DNA from: Papilionanthe hookeriana x Papilionanthe teres
Lineage: Eukaryota > Streptophyta > Magnoliopsida > Asparagales > Orchidaceae
Reading direction: 5' to 3'
Length of the DNA stretch: 64,000 bases
Assembly: GCA_022702705.1 (NCBI GenBank)
Contig: CM040427.1
Span: 69,538,783-69,602,782, forward strand
The notes under the pieces were generated by a model, which was not told the origin of the DNA, ran no database searches, and saw nothing but the letters and a program-made list of their open reading frames with translations. The position numbers and the translations under genes are program-made. Positions 57,194 to 64,000 of the stretch are shown piece after piece. Numbering within the stretch: position 1 is the stretch's first letter; every line of letters begins with the position of its first letter.

Positions 57194-57960
57194 ATTTGGA
57201 GCCGTTTGTGAGAAACTTTCAATCCCACCACTGAAGTATTTACACGGTTTACTACATGAGCATCTGACACAATATTCGTGACAACGGTGCATACTGCTCT
57301 AACACCCATCGTTCCAGGGAGCAATCACGAAGCCAGGGGCGGCATGCTTCTTCATCGTCCCACCCTGGAAGAAGTTATCCTGCCAACGAGGTCGTTTCAG
57401 GTCCTTCTAAAGAAGAATTGAGTGTTGATCTCAATTTTGCTTTCTTTCTTTTTCTCTCTCTAGAGTCTTGGATCTAGCATTTAGGAATTTCCTATTTTAA
57501 CTCTCCTTGAGGACTAAACTGGGACCTACAACGCTTAGAAATTCAATACATCTCTTCGCTCCTCAAATGAATGGTTTCCAATCCTCGGCGTCCATTTGAG
57601 GTGATTAAGGTCGACGTATTGAAGCTCATGTTGAATTACCATATGAATTTGAAAGCAATTTATTTAACTTTGGTGGTCGCATATACGAGATCCAATTAAC
57701 AATTTACTTGTTAAACGACTTCGGTCGAACCAAATAACTTAATTTGCCATGTTGCGCAAATTTAAGTTAAATTAACACGATGTTCGATAAATTTATCTGG
57801 GTGACCTCGGATGATAAAATAGATCATGTCAATGCGTCTGGATTCCAAATTTAGCTAGGAAGGACACCTGTGCAGGTTCTGAGCGAGACCGGATTTTGCG
57901 CAAATTAAAGAGTCTATGTTAAATGATAATATTAAATAAAATTAAATAATTAAAGAAAAA
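57194..57960 (+). other. Leader of the family B element and following sequence
   Basis: This is the region after the primer site (GAAGCCAGGGGCGGCATGC, CACCCTGGAAGAAGTTATCC) up to about 57400. It then turns into unrelated sequence with a T-rich run ending in CTCTCTCTAG. No gag similarity was recognised. Confidence 0.4.
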
Positions 57961-58253
57961 ACGAATTTCTTAATAAAGAAAAAAACCCACGCCTCCCGGA
58001 CTGAACGACCGAATCCCGCGCTCACTTCTTTCTCCTCTCGACCGGCTCGGCCGGTTTCCTTCTCCCTTATTGCGCCCTAACCGAGCCCTCGTCGCCGGTT
58101 GCTCCACCGGTAAGGAATTTCCCGCCCAAATGCGTAAGGTGACCTTCCTATTCTTCAATTTTGGTCGATTTATTGCTCTTCGTGGCGTTCCCCTCACCGC
58201 CGGTCTTCACCGCCGGCTGCTTGTCCGGTTAGCCTTTTCCCCATATCTTCGGG

Positions 58254-58261
58254 TATAAATA
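58254..58261 (+). promoter_or_regulatory. TATA box of a candidate transcription unit
   Basis: GGGTATAAATACCCC contains a canonical TATAAATA, placed after a GC-rich, CCGG-rich 250-bp stretch. A possible leader exon runs to CACACG, with GTAAG at 58422, and a pyrimidine-rich acceptor TTTTCAAG lies at about 58667-58674. It could equally be an LTR promoter of an unrecognised element. Confidence 0.5.
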
Positions 58262-58674
58262 CCCCAGTCGAGCGATATGTTTGCGTTCGCTGGATCTATC
58301 GATTCCTTCTCCTGGTTCGAAATCCTCTTGGGTCACTCCTCCACTCCTAAAAAATTCACATACTTCTTGACCTCTCTCATCCAAGCTTTAAGAAGGTTTC
58401 ATTGGTTCTTGAAGCCACACGGTAAGAAATTTAGTCTTTCTGCAAATTACTTGTGAACCGTAAGAAATTTTGATCAGTCTCTTGCATTTCACTTTCAAGA
58501 AACTTCAAGATATGGATTCATAACAATATTGAGTAAAAAAAAAATCTGTGTTAAGTTTTTTTTATTTTTATTACAAACGAATTTTGCTTGCATTGCTTAT
58601 CTTTGTCTTGATTTCTTTATTTCTGCACATATAGATTTCGTAATTTTAAATTTTACAAATCTCTGTTTTCAAGA

Positions 58675-58977
58675 TTTCTACTAAATCATCCATGTATGCT
58701 CTTTGATTGAGTGTGATTCGAACTTGGAATTGCTTCCTTCCGGACATCCATTGCCATGTGATTTTAGTAGTTCTAATGTGAAACTCTTAGAGAATAGGTT
58801 CAGTTTGAAGCAATCCAAATTCTTCCATTGCGGGAAAAGGAAAAATTCATCATCTGCTTTAAAATCCCTTTTTAGCCAGAGGAAATCAGCAACCATCTTA
58901 TGAAATCAACAATTGAAATGAGAAAGGGGAATAAGGTGCTGAATATTCTGAGGAGCCACTTGCCAGATGGGGTTTTG
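58675..58977 (+). pseudogene. Exon-like segment of an unidentified gene, frame broken
   Basis: After the acceptor-like TTTTCAAG there is ATG 58692, but it stops after four codons. One base out of frame runs a 60-codon stretch (CDSNLELLPSGHPLPCDFSS, SNVKLLENRFSLKQSKFFHC), Ser- and basic-rich like an organelle transit peptide, to a stop at 58901-58903. A further shift continues KSTIEMRKGNKVLNILRSHL and PDGVL, directly followed by a GTAATG donor. The coding character and the splice-like borders suggest exon 1 of a real gene, damaged by two small indels, or sequence errors. I do not recognise the family. Confidence 0.45.
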
Positions 58978-59477
58978 GTAATGAATTAGAACCCTTGGGT
59001 TACTTTCTAAGATCATTCTATTTGGTTTACTATCTGTTATCTGGAATGACTATCTCAAATATAGTTGAACTTCTAATCATCTATAGTTTCATTTTGGAAG
59101 ATTTACATACATGCCACATAATTCTTATGCATTTATTTATCTGACACTCAACATTTTACTTATAACACTTATGTATCATAAATTTATCAATGAAAAATGC
59201 ATTCCACAGAAAACCTTATGTATTTACCCAACACCCATCTAAAATTACATATTTACATGCATACCACCCAATTCCTAGGTACTTACAAATCCAACACCAA
59301 AACAGTTTTACATTTATTCCAACTAAATCTTTCTCAGCACATAAAAGATATTGCATCTTGACCTTCTTTCTTTTTTTAGTATACAGTACTAAGCATAGGT
59401 AATGTGACATGTATAAATTGAACTTTAAGGTATGAGCTGTGTAGGTGCATAAGAATTGAGTGTTATGTGTGTAAATA

Positions 59478-59553
<76 letters not shown>

Positions 59554-60551
59554 TATTATAGCTGCATACAAGAGCTTGCCTTCAATGGGGATTTGAATTT
59601 AATTACTGAATCTACTTACCATCGCTAAAGTTAGAGTTTATGGTTGAACTTATTTTCACTTGTTGGATTCATTTCTATTGTGGGATTCATTCTTTATTGC
59701 TGGAATTTAATTTGATAAGTTTCTTCATATCCAGCATACGCTCTTATCTCGTAATTTTATGTATAAAAATGCTTTGAAAGGGCTGAACATTTAGTCGATC
59801 ACCAATTTTAAATTGAGCACATACTGGATAGTTCAAATATTATTTTGAGATAGCTGTAATAATTATTCAGGTGGAGAGTTCTTAAGCCATTTTAATGCCA
59901 ATTTCAAAAGAATGGAGCACTTTTTTTGAACTTATCTTTTGCTAGCAGCATAAACATGCATGTTTTGACTGGCTCCATTGATGCTAAATATTTCATTTTG
60001 AAGGGACTATGAAATTTGCAAGCCTGATAATTAATTCCTATGTATTTACATATGTAACACTTAAAAATTTTATTTTCATATTGCTGCCACCCCACTAATG
60101 CATGGATACTTTTTTCAAGTTAAAGGTGCAGCTTTTAGTTGTGTCATGAAAAACTTTGATGGAATAAATGCGGAAGTAAAATTTTGGTTCTGAATATGTA
60201 AATACAAACGAAATTGGACAGTGTATATATAAATGTCCCTTGCTCAATTGTTTATTTATATTATGTGTGATGATTCAACCCACTAAATGTTGGTTAGCCT
60301 TCAAGCTGCCTTGATCCCTAGATGTTTTCTTCTGCACTTTGACCTCAGCCTGAACACTGCTGAATGTAGGGAAGCTTTTTTTTCTTGTAATGATTCTATC
60401 CTTATTTCATCATTGGAATCGTGAAGCATATTTCCTCTTGCATAATTAAGATGATATTTAAAGGTCTATTTTGGGATATCGATTACTGAAGTGCTGATGG
60501 ATTATATTATTGCTTACTCCTCAACTTAAAATATATATACATACGGTTCAG
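58978..60551. other. Candidate intron or intergenic sequence
   Basis: AT-rich, with at least four copies of the dispersed motif (59105, 59220-59300, reversed near 59440, 60030) and a long (TA)n tract. No further exon was recognised. Confidence 0.45.
59481..59551. repeat. (TA)n microsatellite
   Basis: About 70 bases of alternating T and A. Confidence 0.95.
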
Positions 60552-60699
60552 GAGAAATAATGTAAACATTATGTGTGATGGTTTGCTTGAGCTATATGAG
60601 GAGTTCATTTCCCTTTGTCTGAATCATTTGAACGACAAATTCTCATTTGTGTTGGAAGCATATAGAACATCGAAGTGGCCTGTAAGTTGGAAATGCGAG
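60552..60699 (+). CDS. Candidate internal exon of an unidentified gene
   Basis: An open stretch of 148 nt is flanked by TTCAG and GTAAAT. It reads RNNVNIMCDGLLELYEEFIS, then LCLNHLNDKFSFVLEAYRTS and KWPVSWKCE. The composition is that of a helical globular protein, unlike the surrounding AT-rich sequence, and the frame is open exactly between the splice-like borders. It may belong with the segment at 58675-58977, but exon phases do not join directly, so an exon between them would be needed. Family not recognised; a relic is possible. Confidence 0.45.
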
Positions 60700-61569
60700 G
60701 TAAATGCAATGATGCAGAAAATTTTATACATGTTTTTATAGCTGAAATTCCTAAATCAATATTCGATTAGTAAGACTGTCTTTTTCACTTCTATAGGTAG
60801 CTGGTAGTTTAACCTTAACGCCGAAAGTCTTGTGAACTATTTCTTTATAATACGAGTTACTGAAAAGTTAGAAACATTACACATATAGAAACATCACATA
60901 TCCATAAACATTACATATATATGACACTCGTGGCTGAGGACTCATACTTGTTCACTCGTCAATCAGTTGTTAGAGATTAGTAGTTGCCCTTCCTTAAGGA
61001 GTGTCTAGTTGGTAGTTGTTATTCGATATTGATATATATAAACTTTGACGTTTTGGTTGCTTGTGAGATTATCGAGAATAGAAAGTCTATAGCCGAGTCT
61101 ACCCCCAAATTGAATTCTTATTTTCCTATTTTGATTTTCATATGCTTATTACTTATTCTTTTATGCATAAATTTATAATATCTATACACTTGTAATATGC
61201 TAATTGCTATTTGCTTTGAAACATCAACAGAATTAGCCATATACACAGCTCTTTCTTTCTTTTTACCGTACTTCACTACACAACTCTTTATTTTCCTTTA
61301 CTGTACTTTACTACACAACTCTTTCTGTTCTTGACTTTACTTTACATATCTATCCTGTATTCATGCATTTAGTTATTGCTTTCTGGCATGTTTATACAAT
61401 ATCCTAGGGTAGCAAATGTAGAATGCATGCTTAAGATTGAACCCTATATCACATAACGAAAATACCACTTTTAATTTCAACACTTTTCAGAATTCCATAA
61501 TAGAACATTTTTAAAACTACAAATAATATTTTTCAGATTCCAGTAAATTAAAAATAGCGTATGTTTTCT
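60700..61569. other. Intergenic sequence, no gene seen
   Basis: AT-rich. Repeats of CTTTACT(A)CACAACTCTTT occur near 61245-61325. No further exon was recognised. Confidence 0.45.
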
Positions 61570-62533
61570 TTTCTCTCTCCCTCTTTTTTTCGAAATGAAA
61601 TAACGACGTGGTCGAGTGAAGATTCATCTTCGAGCAGCGTCGAGACTACAACAGGAAGTGGAAGGAGCTTTTGATTAATCATCCGTAGACTTAAATAACA
61701 CACAGTTGTAGGACTTTGAAGTTGTTCGTCTGGTACGACGTAAATCCTTACATTATCTTTTAGGACTTCTTATGATTGTATATCGTACAATATAATTCCT
61801 AAATTCTTTTTATGATTTTGAAGTCATCGTTCGGTATGACAAATCCTCATATTTTCTCGGGTCAATTGCATATGATATTTAGACATAAGTTCTGAATGTC
61901 TAAATAATTTACATGATTGAAACATTAAATATAATTTCCCTTTCAGAGATGTAAAACCAAATCATAAGTTAGTTTGAGATGTCATTAAAGCTTCTTCAAT
62001 ATCTTCGACATCTCCTACCATTCACTTCTTTGAATTTCGAAAATAACCGTTCCACATTGAGCCTTGCTTCTTTGACTTTCCTATAAACAATCGTGGAAAC
62101 CTAAACGTTGAAATTTTGAAGACAGAACCTCGATCTTAATCAAGAGTTTTCTTAAATGAATTCAATTTTATATGATGTAATTAACTATAGGGGTTTGCCT
62201 CTATAGGGAATTAAAAACCCATATTATTCTAAACTCTATATAATCTGTGTTTTAAATATGAGAATTTTGTCAGCTATAAAATTCACAACTAAAATAGAGT
62301 CATAAACTTTTAAGTTTAAATAGTTAAACCTACTAACAAATGATGTGCTCATCTTTCAGGATGATATATCACTTGTGGTATCGTGTTAAACTATTTAAAC
62401 TATTAGATATATGAGATCTATCTGATCTCGTTATTCTCCAAAATAAATAATACAAATTTCAAAAATCAAAATTACTTTACATATTATATTAAATTTAAAA
62501 TTTAAATTTACTTAAAAAAAAAGGCTGATAAGG
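61570..62533 (-). repeat. LTR-like family C, left arm of an inverted pair
   Basis: The reverse complement from 62533 downwards runs parallel to 63638-64000: TTTATTTTGG(A)GAATAACGAG, CTCATATATCTAATAGTTTA, AGTGATATATCA, TTTAACTATTTAAACTTA, GTGAATTTTATAG and CTATAGAGGCAAAC.. . The left end is only approximate. Confidence 0.65.
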
Positions 62534-62561
62534 AGTCTCAACTAAAGATGTTAAAGCTCCT

Positions 62562-62759
62562 ATGCGGGGCTCAATTGCCACTGCCTACACCATTAAACAA
62601 AATTCATTTATCATTAACTCAGTGACCTAAGGGAAACAAACTGCTCGGAGGAACTCATACATGCGGGGCTCAATAGCCACTGCCTACACCATTAAACAAA
62701 ATTCATTTATCATTAACTCAGTGACCTAAGGGAAACAAACTGCTCGGAGGAACTCATAC
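62562..62759. repeat. 99-bp tandem duplication
   Basis: 62562-62660 and 62661-62759 are identical by reading except one base (CAATTGCC against CAATAGCC). Each unit starts ATGCGGGGCTCAAT and ends GGAGGAACTCATAC. Confidence 0.92.
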
Positions 62760-62879
62760 CGGCCCCTTCCCTAAGAAGAAACACTTCCCTGCCAGTTTGT
62801 GATGCTGAACTCTAAGACATAATTTACACTCATTCATCTTATGTAGCTCACCTAAAATCGCCACGTCTAGCTGCCATAT

Positions 62880-63575
62880 CGGATGATGTCATTCATAATG
62901 AACTATGACGCCTCGTCTGGGAAGAGTTCCCCCTAGAGAAAAAAGATCATTTCCAGACTCACCATAACATCTTTCCAGACTCACCATAACATCCATAAAT
63001 CCTTTATCTTAGAGGATGCGGTCCTCCAACACCCCATCGCAATAGGCTTCAACCTTCCAAACATCGACACATATGATAACAAACCCCAATAAACATATTG
63101 ATCACTATCGAACCATCTTGCACATTCAGCTACCTCTGATGCACTTGTGTCAAGAGTTCCCAGCTACTCTTTAAGGACAAGCTCAAACTTGATTCTACTC
63201 TCAGTCAGGGGGCGCTGTAAACATCTTTAAAGAGCTTGCCAAACTGTTCGCAGAGCAGTTCATCACAAATCGATGAATCGTCAATGATTCATCTCATCTC
63301 TTGGGAATTCTCCAAAGTGAATGAGAGTCACTCAAGGTCTACTTTCGTACGTTTTCTGTTGAAGCTCGTTAAATTCTGACAGTGGATCCAGATTTACTAA
63401 GGGGAGTCTTCCTTAGAGGGCTCCACCCAGGACCTTTCAACTCATCACTAATACAGGAGACAGTTCATTCTTATGTTGACTTTGTCCCTCATGTTGAGGC
63501 TCAAAACACTGCGGATGAGGCCATCAGTGCATAGATAGAGCAATTCGAGAAATTAGAGGGAAAACATAACTGAAA
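62880..63575 (+). pseudogene. Ty3/Gypsy gag relic
   Basis: Plus-strand pieces in changing frames read FNLPNIDTYDNK, a HYRTILHIQ-like part, QEFPATL then GQAQT, FKELAKLFAEQFITNR, a LLGILQSE then ESLKVYFRTFSVEA, and PDLLRGVFLRGLHPGPFNSS with TADEAISA. This order is that of the plant Gypsy gag capsid domain and resembles the relic at 36880-37864. Many stops. It lies between the two inverted family C arms. Confidence 0.8.
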
Positions 63576-63635
63576 CTTTAGAGTCAATAATTAATATTCA
63601 CCAAAGAGAAAGTCCGAACAAACAAAGGAATTGTG

Positions 63636-64000
63636 ACCTTGTTGGCTATTTTTTTTGAAAATTTAAATTTAATATATAATGTAATTTTGAATTTGAAAAT
63701 GGTATTCTTTATTTTGGGAAAATAACGAGATCGTATAAACCTCATATATCTAATAGTTTAAATAGCTGAGGTCAATATCATAAGTGATATATCACCTCAA
63801 AATGTGAGCATATCACTTGCTATTAGACTTAACTATTTAAACTTAGAAGTTTCTTACTCTGTTTTGGTCTGTGAATTTTATAGCCGACAAATTCTCTTAT
63901 TTATTACACAAATTAGATAGAGTTTATATTAATTTGAGCTCTTAATTTCTTATAGAGGTAAGCCTTTATAATTAATTACATCTTAAGCAACCGAAATCAT
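63636..64000 (+). repeat. LTR-like family C, right arm of an inverted pair
   Basis: It matches the reverse complement of 62533 downwards, with inner ends CCTTGTTGGCTATTTTTTTT here and CCTTATCAGCCTTTTTTTT there. It also matches 2.5-2.8 kb in plus orientation. The copy is cut by the window end. Confidence 0.65.

Overview
The window is an AT-rich, repeat-dominated piece of flowering-plant nuclear DNA. Evidence for this is LTR retrotransposons of both superfamilies with plant-type primer-site sequence, solo LTRs, hAT/Harbinger/Mutator MITEs, a tRNA-derived SINE, long (TA)n tracts and two plant-specific single-exon genes. Both genes are much richer in G+C than their surroundings, which leans towards a monocot; this is only an inference.

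Only two genes look intact. At 7651-9435 (+) there is an intronless ABCG-class half-transporter of the ABCG4/ABCG8 type. At 28799-29899 (-) there is an intronless MAKR2-like membrane-associated kinase regulator. They are 19 kb apart and show no sign of working together. A third, doubtful transcription unit (58.25-60.70 kb, +) has a TATA box, a possible 5' UTR intron and two exon-like segments that I cannot identify.

Dead host-gene pieces lie on the minus strand at 49.5-52.8 kb: an unidentified exon relic, an eIF2B-alpha fragment with an internal deletion and a stop, and a BGLU44-type family 1 beta-glucosidase pseudogene with a frameshift and a stop.

The rest is mobile DNA. There is a broken Copia element (22.8-26.4 kb, -), Ty3/Gypsy gag relics (26.5, 36.9-37.9 and 62.9-63.6 kb), two tandem copies of a plant retroelement-associated ORF (42.1 and 43.2 kb), three LTR families (A, B, C) and a group of solo Copia-type LTRs (9.6, 11.8, 17.9, 40.2 and 45.9 kb). 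One hAT MITE family (about 200-750 bp) occurs at 1.9, 16.9, 21.9, 32.3 and 40.5 kb. Several copies have 8-bp target duplications, and they are nested in a Harbinger-like element, a Mutator-like MITE and a solo LTR; a SINE sits inside one of them. Several local tandem duplications and minisatellites (32, 64, 65, 81, 99, 131, 227 and 1136 bp periods) complete the picture.

I found no convincing new biological system. The most interesting features are the datable nests of transposons, the cluster of three same-strand gene relics, and an inverted LTR pair around a gag relic at the right edge.
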